Source: Kerstersia gyiorum (lineage in GTDB: Bacteria > Pseudomonadota > Gammaproteobacteria > Burkholderiales > Burkholderiaceae_B). From it: a DNA stretch of 64,000 bases. Position numbers and translations under genes: made by a program. Shown in pieces: positions 1-8,284 of this stretch; positions within the stretch are counted from its first letter, which is position 1; each line of letters opens with the position of its first letter. The notes under the pieces were generated by a model. The model did not search any database, was not told where the DNA came from, and saw only the letters and a list, made by a program, of their open reading frames with translations. The stretch is taken from positions 156,090-220,089 of the forward strand of contig NZ_SGWZ01000006.1 of the NCBI RefSeq assembly GCF_004216755.1. The letters are read 5' to 3'.

Positions 1-337
1 CGTCCACGCCGACCAGGATGGCCTTGCCGCCCAGCCTGGCGCCGGTTTCCAGGAACGCCTGATAGGCATCGGGCTGGAAGCCCGCATTGATGCGGATGAT
101 TTCCAGGTCGAAAACGCCCACGCCGGTATCTTCCATGCGCGCCAGCGTTTCGCGCAGCATGGCTGCATCTTCCATCAGGTTATAGGCCGGGCCGCCCGGG
201 GCGGCGGGCAACAGGCGCAGGCCGGCGAAATCGTAGCCGGCCCGGGCCGCCACGCTGATCACTTCAGGTGGCGTCTGGGCCAGGACCGTCAGGTGGGCCA
301 GGGAATAAGGGGGAACCACAGGCTTGTTATCAGTCAT
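1..337 (-). CDS. Sugar phosphate isomerase/epimerase-like TIM-barrel protein (partial)
   Basis: The first 112 codons of a leftward gene are visible; the rest lies beyond the window edge. The protein opens MTDNKPVVPPYSLAHLTVLA and continues with a pattern of the xylose-isomerase-like TIM-barrel superfamily: 'VAARAGYDFAGLRLLP' for the first strand and helix, then 'GVGVFDLEIIRI' and 'ARLGGKAILVGVD'. Such proteins isomerise or epimerise sugars and sugar phosphates, or act on keto acids; the substrate cannot be read here. A strong ribosome-binding site (GGAGGAGA, 8 bases before ATG) fixes the start at 337. It follows the NIPSNAP gene in the same direction, but a terminator-like hairpin lies between them, so its expression may be partly uncoupled from the operon upstream. 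Confidence 0.75.
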   Translation of the reverse strand, partial: MTDNKPVVPPYSLAHLTVLAQTPPEVISVAARAGYDFAGLRLLPAAPGGPAYNLMEDAAMLRETLARMEDTGVGVFDLEIIRINAGFQPDAYQAFLETGARLGGKAILVGVD

Positions 338-438
338 GAAACTTATCTCCTCCAGGAAATGCAGCGCCACGGCCCGGCACGCGCTCTGCGGCGCGGGATA
401 GCCAGCGCCGGGCTTGGCGTCCGCCACGATCCGGCTGC

Positions 439-459
439 AAAAAGGCGCCCTGGGGCGCC
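439..459 (-). terminator. Rho-independent terminator-like hairpin after the NIPSNAP gene
   Basis: On the minus strand GGCGCC-CCAG-GGCGCC is followed directly by TTTTTGC, a compact GC hairpin with a U tract. It begins 26 bases after the stop of the NIPSNAP gene and lies about 100 bases upstream of the TIM-barrel gene that follows on the same strand. It may be an intra-operon attenuator rather than the end of the transcript. Confidence 0.6.
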
Positions 460-484
460 CCGTCTCCGGCGTGCCGGATACGCT

Positions 485-1099
485 TTACTTCAGCGGCGAA
501 ATGGCCATGGGCACGAAGACTTGCGAGTACATGTCCGTCGTGAGCCAGTCCGGACCGCCCTTGGGCGGCCAGATGCCTTGCTTGACCGCATCGGCACGGG
601 CCTTGGCGCGTTCGTTCAGGTCGGCATACGGCCACACCTGGGTGAAGCGCGGCTCACCATCCAGCGCGTACATGGCCGCCAGGCAGGGCGACACTTCGGC
701 GCGCGCCGGCAGGGCGCCTTCCCAGGCGGCCAGGGTATGCGGCAGGCCGCCGGTCTTGAACTTGTAGGTGCGGATCTCGTACACGCCGCCATAGGCGCCG
801 GCTTCGGGCGCGGACAGCCAGGGGAAGCCCTTGTAGCTTTCCCATTCGAGCTTGACCATGAGTTCGGCGGCACCAAAGGGGTTATCGCTTTCCAGGCCGC
901 GCTGGCGCTCGGCCAGCAGGTCTTCTGCCGTGTCGAAGCTGCGCAGGATGGCGATCTGGTTCAGGTCGCCGATATCCGAAAACCACACGCCATGCAGCGT
1001 GCCGCGCGCGCCAGGTGCATTCACATAGGCCTGTATGCCTTCGGCCGCCTTGGCTGCCGTGCCGAAGCGCACGGTGATCTTTGCCAGTTCATAGAACAT
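485..1099 (-). CDS. NIPSNAP family protein, two-domain form
   Basis: A 204-residue protein that reads as two ferredoxin-like (dimeric alpha-beta barrel) NIPSNAP units. The N-terminal half begins MFYELAKITVRFG, and the C-terminal half carries the family signature 'YEIRTYKFKTGGL' followed by 'WPYADLNERAKARADAV'. NIPSNAP domains are found in mitochondrial proteins and in many bacterial catabolic operons; their biochemical role is poorly defined, although the fold is shared with small monooxygenases and dehydratases. The start was placed at the second of two adjacent ATGs, 7 bases after AAGGAG; a longer reading (to 1117) would run through that ribosome-binding site. It sits between a ketosteroid-dehydrogenase-like flavoprotein and a TIM-barrel gene. 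A second NIPSNAP gene also sits beside a flavoprotein at 10015-10359. Confidence 0.8.
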   Translation of the reverse strand: MFYELAKITVRFGTAAKAAEGIQAYVNAPGARGTLHGVWFSDIGDLNQIAILRSFDTAEDLLAERQRGLESDNPFGAAELMVKLEWESYKGFPWLSAPEAGAYGGVYEIRTYKFKTGGLPHTLAAWEGALPARAEVSPCLAAMYALDGEPRFTQVWPYADLNERAKARADAVKQGIWPPKGGPDWLTTDMYSQVFVPMAISPLK

Positions 1100-1188
1100 C
1101 ATCACTCTCCTTGTCACTGCCGGCCCGGTGACGGTACGCCACCCCGCCGGCCGTATTCATTCAATCCGCGCCAGGAAAAAGCGCGGCC

Positions 1189-2919
1189 TCAAACCGCAGC
1201 AGGCTGCTTGCCTGCCATATGATGTCCGGCGATATAGCCGAACGTCATCGCCGGCCCCAGCGTAATACCTCCACTGGGATAACGGCCGCCCATCACGCTG
1301 CTCATATCCGCGCCACAGGCATACAGGCCGGCAATCGGATTGCCCGCCTGATCCAACACTTGCGCGTGCTCGTTGGCACGCAACCCGGCGAAAGTCCCCA
1401 GGCTGCCCGGCACGAGCCGGACCGCATAGAACGGCCCCTGCTCGATGGGCGCCATACAGGGATTGGGCTTGCATTCGGCGTCGCCCTGTACCCGGTTGTA
1501 GGGCGTATCGCCGCGGCCGAAGGCAGTATCCACACCCTGCCTGGCATCTTCGTTGTAGCGCGCGGCAGACGCTTCCAGCGCCCCCGCCTCGATACCGCAC
1601 CGCTGCGCCAGATCGGCCAGCGTGCGGCCTTGCTTCAGGTAGCCGGAACGCAATGCCCAACGATAGGGCATGGGCGCAGGACGTACTGCGCCCAGCCCGT
1701 AGCGCCGCAGGAAGCGGTGATCGCAGACCAGCCACGCATGCGCCGGTTGCCCGGGCTTGAAATGCTGGAACAGTCCTTCCATGAAGTCATAGTAGGAATC
1801 GGCTTCATTGACGAAGCGCTGCCCGGCCTGCGTGACCGCCATGACGCCGGGCTTGGCCCGTTCGATCAAGTGAGGATAGTTATTGGATTCGCCCTGCGCG
1901 CCGGGGACCAGCGACACCGGTGCCCAGCCCGCCGGGCGGTACAGCCCGGCATCGACCCCTGCGCCAACGGATTCACCCAGGCGCAGGCCGTCGCCGGTAT
2001 TGGACGGTGGTGCGGCGGACCAGTGTTCCCGGCCGGTCGGCGCATGGGCGAACAAGGCCTGCTTGCGCTCGACATCATGCGGAAAACCGCCACAGGCCAG
2101 CACCACGCCCCGGCGCGCACCGATTTCGGTTTCGCGGCCATCCGCCCCTCGCACCCGGACGCCGGCCACCCGGCCGTCATCGGTCCGCAAAAGGCCGACC
2201 ACCGGGGTCGCCACGCGGATATCCACCTTGCGGTCGAAGGCCGACTTGGCCAACCCGGCCACCAGCGCATTGCCATTGACCAGGTGCATGCCGCGCCCTT
2301 GCGTCGCACGTTCCCAGAAATGGCGCAGCACGCGGCGCGTAACGTGGGCAAAGGAACGCGCCGAGCGCATGGCATTCATGAAATGGCCCAGGTCGGCGCC
2401 AGAAGCAATGCCCATGCGCCAGGGCGCGATCAGTTCCAGCGGCTCGCGCATGTCGGCCAGCCGGCGCCCCAGGGCCCGGCCATCGAAGGGCGCGGCGCAT
2501 ACCGAGCGCCCCCCGGTCACGGCACCCGCCTGCTTGCCGTGGAAATCCGGAATGGTATTGCCAGCAATGAACTGCAAGGCCGTTTTCTGTTCGAAGAATG
2601 ACACCATGGCGGGCGCATGGCGCAGGAAAGCTTCAACCCGCGGTTCGTCGTAGTACTCGCCCAGCTCATTGCGCAGATAGCGGCGCGGCCCTTCGATGTC
2701 TTCGACAATGCCGGCGCGCACGGCCAGCGGATTGCGCGGCACCCACATCCAGCCGCCGGACCAGGCCGTCGTGCCACCGAATTGCCGGTGTTTTTCGAGT
2801 ACCAGCACGCTCAGGCCCAGCTCGGCCGCCGTCACTGCTGCGGCCAGGCCGCCGGCGCCCGAGCCCACTACGACCACATCGAATTCCTGCCGCGCCACCG
2901 CCGTTTCCACCATTGCCAT
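1189..2919 (-). CDS. FAD-dependent oxidoreductase, 3-ketosteroid-delta1-dehydrogenase-like
   Basis: A 576-residue flavoprotein of the FAD-binding-2 family (fumarate reductase / ketosteroid dehydrogenase group). The dinucleotide-binding fold is at residues 13-42 ('VVVVGSGAGGLAAAV'), followed by 'FGGTTAWSGG' near 48-56. Residues that in delta1-ketosteroid dehydrogenase act in catalysis appear conserved: Tyr376 in 'NEADSY', and Tyr547 with Gly551 in 'RYPSGG' near the C-terminus. It should therefore remove hydrogens next to a ring ketone. A steroid substrate is only one option, because no other steroid-catabolism gene is present. The ATG directly abuts the TAG stop of the Gfo/Idh gene (TAGATG), so the two are likely translationally coupled. 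A paralog of nearly equal length is at 8285-10018. Confidence 0.85.
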   Translation of the reverse strand: MAMVETAVARQEFDVVVVGSGAGGLAAAVTAAELGLSVLVLEKHRQFGGTTAWSGGWMWVPRNPLAVRAGIVEDIEGPRRYLRNELGEYYDEPRVEAFLRHAPAMVSFFEQKTALQFIAGNTIPDFHGKQAGAVTGGRSVCAAPFDGRALGRRLADMREPLELIAPWRMGIASGADLGHFMNAMRSARSFAHVTRRVLRHFWERATQGRGMHLVNGNALVAGLAKSAFDRKVDIRVATPVVGLLRTDDGRVAGVRVRGADGRETEIGARRGVVLACGGFPHDVERKQALFAHAPTGREHWSAAPPSNTGDGLRLGESVGAGVDAGLYRPAGWAPVSLVPGAQGESNNYPHLIERAKPGVMAVTQAGQRFVNEADSYYDFMEGLFQHFKPGQPAHAWLVCDHRFLRRYGLGAVRPAPMPYRWALRSGYLKQGRTLADLAQRCGIEAGALEASAARYNEDARQGVDTAFGRGDTPYNRVQGDAECKPNPCMAPIEQGPFYAVRLVPGSLGTFAGLRANEHAQVLDQAGNPIAGLYACGADMSSVMGGRYPSGGITLGPAMTFGYIAGHHMAGKQPAAV

Positions 2920-3954
2920 CTACTCCAGTTCCACCCGGGCGCCGCTGGCCGCCGCCTGCCCGACCGCCAGCGTCGCCTGCAAGGTACGCAAGCCGTCCTC
3001 GCCGCTGCACACCGGCATTTCCCTGCCATCGACCACGGCGGCGAAATGCCGCAATTGCTCGTCATAGGGATGGCCCAGATGAGGGGCCGTGCGCTCCATG
3101 GTCAAGGGAGCATGCCAGCCCGGCTGGCCACGGTATTCCCAGACTTCCAGCAGGGGCAGTGTCAGCGATGCCTGCGTGCCGACCAGATAATGCGAATTCA
3201 CGTTCTGGCGCGGATAGTGTTCGGCTTCGCCGGCCGCCATGTCCCAGCACCAAGGCGAGGCCGCCGTATCGGACACCGTCAGGGTGGCCAGCGCGCCGCT
3301 GGCGAAGGACAGCACCACGGCGGCGGTATCTTCGACGGCATGGCCGCGCACCGTGTTGGCGCTGACGGCCTGCACGCTGAGCACCTCCCCGAGCAGAAAG
3401 CGCAGCAGGTCGATGTCATGGATCATGTTGATCAGGATCGGGCCGCCGCCGGGCTCGCGCCGCCAGGCGGCCTCGAAATAGCTGTCCGGCTTCATGAATG
3501 CGGCCATGCCGTTGGCCGCCACGATCCGGCCCAGCCGGCCGGAAGCCACAATCGCGCGCGCCTGGCGCAAAATGACGTTGTGGCGACGCTGATGACCCAC
3601 CAGCAGGGCCTGGCCCAGACGCTGCGCGGCATCACACAGCTGGCGCGCTTCCGCCACGCTGTCGGCAATGGGTTTTTCCACCAGCACGGCGCTGCCGCGC
3701 TCCAGGCAGCTCACCCCCAGGCTCACATGGGTATGGTTGGGCGTCGCGACGATCACGCCATCCGGGCGCTGCGCCGCATACATGGCGTCGATATCCGCGT
3801 ACCAGGCGGCGCCGGCCTGCTCTGCCTGCGCCCGTCCGGCATCGGTGGGGTCCACGACGGCCGACAGCCGCCACTGCGCGCTGCGCAAAGCCGCCTCGAT
3901 ATGGATGCGGCCGATCGCGCCTGCGCCGATTACCGCCAGATTCTTCCTTGCCAT
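2920..3954 (-). CDS. Gfo/Idh/MocA family NAD(P)-dependent oxidoreductase
   Basis: A 344-residue protein with an N-terminal Rossmann fold ('VIGAGAIGRIHIEAA', residues 8-22), the family's Glu-Lys-Pro motif at 93-95 ('VEKPIADS') and a C-terminal domain containing 'NMIHDIDLLRFLLGE'. Members oxidise or reduce hydroxyl and keto groups on sugars, inositols and related polyols. It lies between the shikimate-dehydrogenase-like gene (153-base gap) and the flavoprotein (zero gap, TAG directly followed by ATG), so it is the second enzyme of the leftward operon. The specific substrate cannot be told; the neighbours suggest a hydroxylated ring compound. Confidence 0.85.
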   Translation of the reverse strand: MARKNLAVIGAGAIGRIHIEAALRSAQWRLSAVVDPTDAGRAQAEQAGAAWYADIDAMYAAQRPDGVIVATPNHTHVSLGVSCLERGSAVLVEKPIADSVAEARQLCDAAQRLGQALLVGHQRRHNVILRQARAIVASGRLGRIVAANGMAAFMKPDSYFEAAWRREPGGGPILINMIHDIDLLRFLLGEVLSVQAVSANTVRGHAVEDTAAVVLSFASGALATLTVSDTAASPWCWDMAAGEAEHYPRQNVNSHYLVGTQASLTLPLLEVWEYRGQPGWHAPLTMERTAPHLGHPYDEQLRHFAAVVDGREMPVCSGEDGLRTLQATLAVGQAAASGARVELE

Positions 3955-4107
3955 GCCTTCCTCCTTACCCTGGCACCGCCGCTTGCAAAAGCGCGCAGCC
4001 GCCCTGCGCGCGCGGCATGTCTGCCGCGCCCGTTCTCATGAATGCCTGCCAGGCTGTTGTGCTTGTTCGTCTGGCGCCGGACTGCCATGCAGGCCCGGCA
4101 TCCTGGT

Positions 4108-4923
4108 TCAACGCAGGCGCGCTGCCAGAAAATCGACCATCAGCTTGAGTTCTGAATTGAACATATCGGCCCCCACGCTGGTCTTGCAGCCGCGCTCACG
4201 CGCCGCCTGGATCCACGGCGACACCGCCGGCGAAGTGATCGGGCAGGCGGCAAATGCCGCCGGGTCCAGTTTGCCGACCTGGACCGGCATGGGGTCAGCG
4301 GGGTTCATGCCCATGGGCGTGGCGTTCACGACCATGCCGAACCCGGTCGGGTCATCCGAACCGACGCCGACCTTGTCGCCGTAACGGGCCTGCAGGCGCG
4401 CGATCAAGTCGTCGCGGCGGCGCGTATCAGCATCATGGATTGCCAGGTAGCTCGCCCCCTGCACCAGCAGTTCGAACGCAATGGCAGTGCCCGCGCCGCC
4501 AGCCCCAACCAGCAAGCAGCGCTGGGCCGTCGGGTTGCCACCATGGAGACGGATGCCGCCCACCATGCCTTCACCGTCGAACATGTCGCCATCCCAGGAA
4601 TCATCGGCATTGCGGCGCAGGGTATTCACTGCCCCCAGGAAATCTGCGCGCTCGGTGGCGGTGCGGCAATAGCCGCGCATGGAAAACTTGTGCGGGATGG
4701 TCACAATGATGCCATCCAGGTTACGCACGATCTCCGCGGCGCGCATGAAGTCACCCAGCTGTTCCGGCTTGACGTGCACCGGCACGACGATGGCGTTGTG
4801 GCCCTGCTCCTGCAACATGGCAGTCACGCCGGCGGGCGATTTGACCTGCGCGATGGGATCGCCAACGATGGCGATAACGCGCGTCGCGCCGTTCAGGGTA
4901 AAACTCTGGCTATTCTGGCTCAT
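4108..4923 (-). CDS. Shikimate dehydrogenase-like protein (catabolic AroE paralog)
   Basis: A 271-residue protein of the shikimate/quinate dehydrogenase family. It has the catalytic lysine in 'VTIPHKF' (Lys79), Asn100 in 'GAVNTL', an aspartate in 'MFDGEGMVGG' (Asp116) and a nucleotide loop 'LLVGAGGAGTA' at 138-146. Two substrate-contact features differ from biosynthetic AroE: the usual His-Ser-x-Ser-Pro near the N-terminus reads 'QVKSP', so the first serine is lost, and the Asn-Thr-Asp segment reads 'MFD'. This points to a catabolic paralog acting on a related ring alcohol rather than the aromatic-pathway enzyme. It is the first gene of the leftward operon, downstream of the palindromic operator candidate. 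Confidence 0.8.
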   Translation of the reverse strand: MSQNSQSFTLNGATRVIAIVGDPIAQVKSPAGVTAMLQEQGHNAIVVPVHVKPEQLGDFMRAAEIVRNLDGIIVTIPHKFSMRGYCRTATERADFLGAVNTLRRNADDSWDGDMFDGEGMVGGIRLHGGNPTAQRCLLVGAGGAGTAIAFELLVQGASYLAIHDADTRRRDDLIARLQARYGDKVGVGSDDPTGFGMVVNATPMGMNPADPMPVQVGKLDPAAFAACPITSPAVSPWIQAARERGCKTSVGADMFNSELKLMVDFLAARLR

Positions 4924-5118
4924 GGAATTTCTGTGTCTCGGTTATGGGCGGCGTCTGGCGCCGTCAGCCAATAGGCATGCACACGGCCTGTCTCCTTGCC
5001 TGCGCCCATGCCTGTCCATCGGACACCGCCGCCTCCGCCGCACCGCAGCCATGGCTGCAGGACCAGACAACAGGCAATGGTCGAGCATCCTTTTGCTGGA
5101 ATTATATTCATAAAAAAT

Positions 5119-5145
5119 ATTTTTTGGAATCAGATTCCAAAAAAT
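5119..5145. promoter_or_regulatory. 27-bp perfect palindrome, candidate IclR operator
   Basis: A perfect inverted repeat with 13-base arms (left arm ATTTTTTGGAATC) around a single A at 5132. The core TGGAATCAGATTCCA has the shape reported for IclR-family operators (TGGAAT-N3-ATTCCA). It lies 196 bases upstream of the leftward shikimate-dehydrogenase-like gene and 222 bases upstream of the rightward iclR gene, in a 443-base divergent region (4924-5366) with no gene. The surrounding 60 bases are markedly AT-rich (TTATATTCATAAAAAATATT), as expected of a promoter. The rest of the gap shows nothing else recognisable. Confidence 0.65.
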
Positions 5146-5366
5146 GCATCCTGACGGCCTGCTGCGCCTATCCGGTGCCAGCAGGCGGCTTTTCCCGGGC
5201 CTGCCTCCGTAGACACTGTGGAAGACAGTATTCGCGCTTCTGCCGCAGACAAGCTACGATTAGAACTATTCATGCATTCATACGGATATAACAGGGATGG
5301 ATCCGTCCATTCCGTTGGTCCTGTTGCAATAATTATTCAAACCGCACTGACGACACCTGTTCACCT

Positions 5367-6176
5367 ATGGCCGGCCCAGCTTCCCGCACCCTTCATGTAC
5401 TCGAATACCTGACCAGCCATCCGGAAGGACTGCCGCTGGCGACCATCGCCGACACCCTGCAGATCCCCCGCAGCGCCGCCCACCGCCTGCTCGCCGAGCT
5501 ATCGGATTGCGGCTACGTGCGCCAGGTACGCGCCCATGGCGATTACGTCCTGACCACCAAGCTGGCCTCACTGGGCATGAGTTTTCTTTCCAATACCGGC
5601 GTACAGGATATCGCCCAGCCCATCCTCGACCGGCTCGCCGAACTGTCCGGAGAATTCGTGCGTCTGGGCGTGATCGACGGCGAGAGCATTGCCTGGCTGG
5701 CGCGCGCCCAGGGCGCCCGCACCGGCCTGCGCTATGACCCGGAAATGGGCATGGAAGCCCGGCTTTCCTGTTCCGCTTCCGGCCATGCATGGCTGCTGAC
5801 GCTGCCCGACGAACGCGCCATCGAAATGGTGGCGCGCCAGGGCTTCGGCAAGCGCGAAGATTACGGCCCCAATGCGCCGCAGACCGTACATGAACTGCTG
5901 GCCTGCCTGGAAGCCGCCCGCACGCGCGGCTTCAGCATGACCACCGACACGTTCATGGCGGGCATGGCAGCCATGGCCGCCCCCATCCGGCGTGCCAACC
6001 AGCCGGCCACCGGCACTATCAGCATCGCTGGCCCGGCCTCGCGCATGACGCCCGAGCGCATGCTGGAACTGGGCCCGGCCCTGCTGGAAGCCGCTGCCGA
6101 AATGGCCGCCTCCGGCGGAGTTTCCATGCTGGCGGGCAGCTCCAACCGCCAGGCCGGCCACCCCGTCCTCAACTGA
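5367..6176 (+). CDS. IclR family transcriptional regulator
   Basis: A 269-residue regulator with an N-terminal winged helix-turn-helix ('ATIADTLQIPRSAAHRLLAEL', split over residues 26-46) and the C-terminal effector-binding domain of the IclR family ('LAELSGEFVRLGVIDG', 'LSCSASGHAWL', 'TRGFSMTTDTF'). IclR proteins repress or activate catabolic operons in response to a pathway metabolite. It is divergent from the shikimate-dehydrogenase-like operon, with a perfect 27-bp palindrome between them. Its stop codon overlaps the convergent AraC gene by 8 bases. No strong ribosome-binding site precedes the ATG. Confidence 0.9.
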   Translation: MAGPASRTLHVLEYLTSHPEGLPLATIADTLQIPRSAAHRLLAELSDCGYVRQVRAHGDYVLTTKLASLGMSFLSNTGVQDIAQPILDRLAELSGEFVRLGVIDGESIAWLARAQGARTGLRYDPEMGMEARLSCSASGHAWLLTLPDERAIEMVARQGFGKREDYGPNAPQTVHELLACLEAARTRGFSMTTDTFMAGMAAMAAPIRRANQPATGTISIAGPASRMTPERMLELGPALLEAAAEMAASGGVSMLAGSSNRQAGHPVLN

Positions 6177-7125
6177 CCCCTTCCGCCCTGCGGCGCGCTT
6201 CCGGCGCCGCGTCTGGCGGCAAGGCCACCTCCCGTATCTGGCTCAGCGCCTGCTTCCTGAAGGCGCTGGGGCTGGTGCCCGCGTGCTTGCGGAAAAAGCG
6301 CCCGAAGTACGCCTCGTCCTGGAAGCCCAGGGCGGTGGATATCTGCTTGATGCTTCCCATGGTGTAGACCAGATTGCGCTTGGCCTCGTGCAGAAGGCGC
6401 GCCTGGATGACCGCCAACGCCGACATGCCCAGCGCCTCGCGGCAGATGCGCGTCAACTGGCCAACCGTCAGCCCCAGTTCATTGGCGTAATCCGCCAGGG
6501 GCCGATGGGTCTTGAACCAGGCTTCGACCTGCGCCCGGAAACGTTCCAGATGCGCCGCCTTGCGCGGCGAAAATGATTCGGGCTTGACCACCGGCGCCTG
6601 GGTGATGCGCGCGACCTGCACCAGCAATGCCGTCAACAGCGACAGACTGGCTGCGCGCTGCCCCAGCGCCGGCACGCGCCATTCCCGCTGAATCGCCAGA
6701 ATCAGCGGCATCAGCGCATCGGCATGCGGCGTATCACGCGGGAAGTTCATCACCAGCGGCGTATGCAACACCTCCAGCAGCTCCGGCATGATGATCTGCG
6801 CCAAGGATTCCAGCGGCCCCTGCGCCGCCGTGATGACCGCACCATCCACGGGTGGCGCCCACTGAAAACCATGCACGATCCGTGCGGGTGCCACGATCAG
6901 GCAAGGTGCCTGGGCCTGCCAGCGCTTTTCGTCCAGCAATACCTCTCCGCCACCGGCCGTCACCAGCAGGATCTGCACGCAGCCGTCATGCAGGTGCGGC
7001 TGAATATTCCAGTTGTAGAGCCCGGACCGTTGAGGAATCCATTCAAAATCAAAGAGGGTATCCCAGACCTCGGGGGCCTGGTCGCCATATAGCGCGTAGT
7101 TCGGTATGGACCGCAGCAGTCCCAT
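6169..7125 (-). CDS. AraC family transcriptional regulator (PobR/HpaA-like)
   Basis: A 318-residue protein with an N-terminal cupin-like ligand domain ('HLHDGCVQILLVTAGGGEVL', then 'CLIVAPARIVHGFQW') and two C-terminal AraC helix-turn-helix units ('LADYANELGLTVGQLTRI' and 'IKQISTALGFQDEAYFGRFF'). The layout resembles the AraC-type activators of hydroxybenzoate and hydroxyphenylacetate genes. The frame is open further upstream, but AGGGAG 7 bases before the ATG at 7125 supports this shorter start. It is divergent from the SDR/flavoprotein/NIPSNAP operon and so is the likely local regulator of that operon; the IclR protein may control the leftward one. Confidence 0.85.
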   Translation of the reverse strand: MGLLRSIPNYALYGDQAPEVWDTLFDFEWIPQRSGLYNWNIQPHLHDGCVQILLVTAGGGEVLLDEKRWQAQAPCLIVAPARIVHGFQWAPPVDGAVITAAQGPLESLAQIIMPELLEVLHTPLVMNFPRDTPHADALMPLILAIQREWRVPALGQRAASLSLLTALLVQVARITQAPVVKPESFSPRKAAHLERFRAQVEAWFKTHRPLADYANELGLTVGQLTRICREALGMSALAVIQARLLHEAKRNLVYTMGSIKQISTALGFQDEAYFGRFFRKHAGTSPSAFRKQALSQIREVALPPDAAPEARRRAEGVS

Positions 7126-7177
7126 GGATGTGCTCCCTGATATGCACGAAATATCCATTTCGGCGCCGGAATCGTCA

Positions 7178-7194
7178 CTAGGTGATATCCCTAG
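7178..7194. promoter_or_regulatory. Short inverted repeat between divergent araC-type gene and SDR operon
   Basis: CTAGG-N7-CCTAG lies in the 252-base divergent gap, 52 bases upstream of the AraC-family start and about 180 bases upstream of the SDR start. A five-base arm is short and could be chance; it is listed because of its place between a regulator and its presumed target operon. Confidence 0.25.
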
Positions 7195-7377
7195 AAGCCG
7201 AGCAAATGCACGATTCGTCCTGTCCTTTGCAGGAATCGCAACCCCGCCGTTGTGCGAACCCGCCCACAATCCGCCCCATCAGCCCAGAGAACGGCACGCC
7301 GCCCCCCTGACCCGCAGGCAGCGCAGCGCGCCTTCCCCGGCCTTCTGTTCCTCTCTTTTCCCTTGCCAGGAGCCCCC

Positions 7378-8223
7378 ATGGTTTCCCCTCTTCCCCGCAA
7401 TTCAGTAGAAGACTGGCTGGCGCTGCGCGGTCGCGTCGCGGTTGTCACCGGCGCGGCCAGCGGCATAGGCGCCGCCATTGCCAGCAGCCTGTCGCAGGCG
7501 GGCGCCAGCGTCGCGCTGCTGGACCGGGACATTCCGGCCGCGCAACGCCTGGCCGACAGCCTGGCGTTGCGCGGCGGGCAGGCCATGGCCGTGGCCTGCG
7601 ACACCGCCAGCGAAACCTCGACCCGCGATGCCGCTCAACATGTGCAGGCCAACCTGGGCGCAGCCAGCATCCTCGTGAACAACGCCGGGCTGCTGCGCTC
7701 TTCGGCGCTGGCCGACGTCAGCCTGGAAGAATGGAACCAGATCCTCGCCGTCAATCTCACCGGCTATTTGCTGTGCGCCCGCGCCTTCGCCCCGCAACTG
7801 CGCAAGCAGGGCGACGGCAGCATCGTCAACATTGCTTCCATCGCCGCCCGTTTTCCGCAGACCCGCAGCGGCGCCTACAGCGCCAGCAAGGCCGGCATCC
7901 TGCTGCTGTCGCGCCAATTGGCCGCCGAATGGGGGCAATCGGGCATTCGCAGCAATGCCATCTGCCCGGGCATGATCCGCACCCCGCTGTCCGCCACGTT
8001 CTATGCCCAGCCCGGCGTGGAAGCCGCCAGGGCCGCCATGACGGCCAGCCGCCGCGTGGGCGAACCCGAGGATATCGCCAACGCCGTGCTGTTCCTTGCC
8101 AGCCCCCGCGCGGGTTATGTCAATGGTGCGGAACTGATGGTCGATGGCGGCATGTCCTCAATGCTGATGGACATGGTGCCGCGTCCGGGCTTCAACCACG
8201 GCGGCGCCACCCAGGCCGCCTGA
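7378..8223 (+). CDS. Short-chain dehydrogenase/reductase (SDR)
   Basis: A 281-residue classical SDR. The cofactor loop is TGAASGIG at residues 24-31, followed by 'NNAG' (101-104), structural Asn126, catalytic Ser154, Tyr167 and Lys171 ('YSASK'), and the C-terminal 'NGAELMVDGG'. It interconverts an alcohol and a ketone with NAD(P)H. The start was set at the ATG preceded by AGGAG with a 5-base gap; the open frame extends further upstream without support. It heads a rightward operon with a ketosteroid-dehydrogenase-like flavoprotein, a NIPSNAP protein and the LIV importer. An alcohol-to-ketone step before flavin-dependent ring desaturation would be a logical order. Confidence 0.9.
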   Translation: MVSPLPRNSVEDWLALRGRVAVVTGAASGIGAAIASSLSQAGASVALLDRDIPAAQRLADSLALRGGQAMAVACDTASETSTRDAAQHVQANLGAASILVNNAGLLRSSALADVSLEEWNQILAVNLTGYLLCARAFAPQLRKQGDGSIVNIASIAARFPQTRSGAYSASKAGILLLSRQLAAEWGQSGIRSNAICPGMIRTPLSATFYAQPGVEAARAAMTASRRVGEPEDIANAVLFLASPRAGYVNGAELMVDGGMSSMLMDMVPRPGFNHGGATQAA

Positions 8224-8284
8224 GCCCCAATCATGCTGGCGCGCGGCCAGTCACGGATCCGCGCACCACAAGGAGATTCTTTGC

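Noticed and set aside
1189..2919. Assigning the flavoproteins as true steroid dehydrogenases (kstD)
   Set aside because: Catalytic residues fit, but no steroid-degradation genes accompany them; the name was limited to ketosteroid-dehydrogenase-like.
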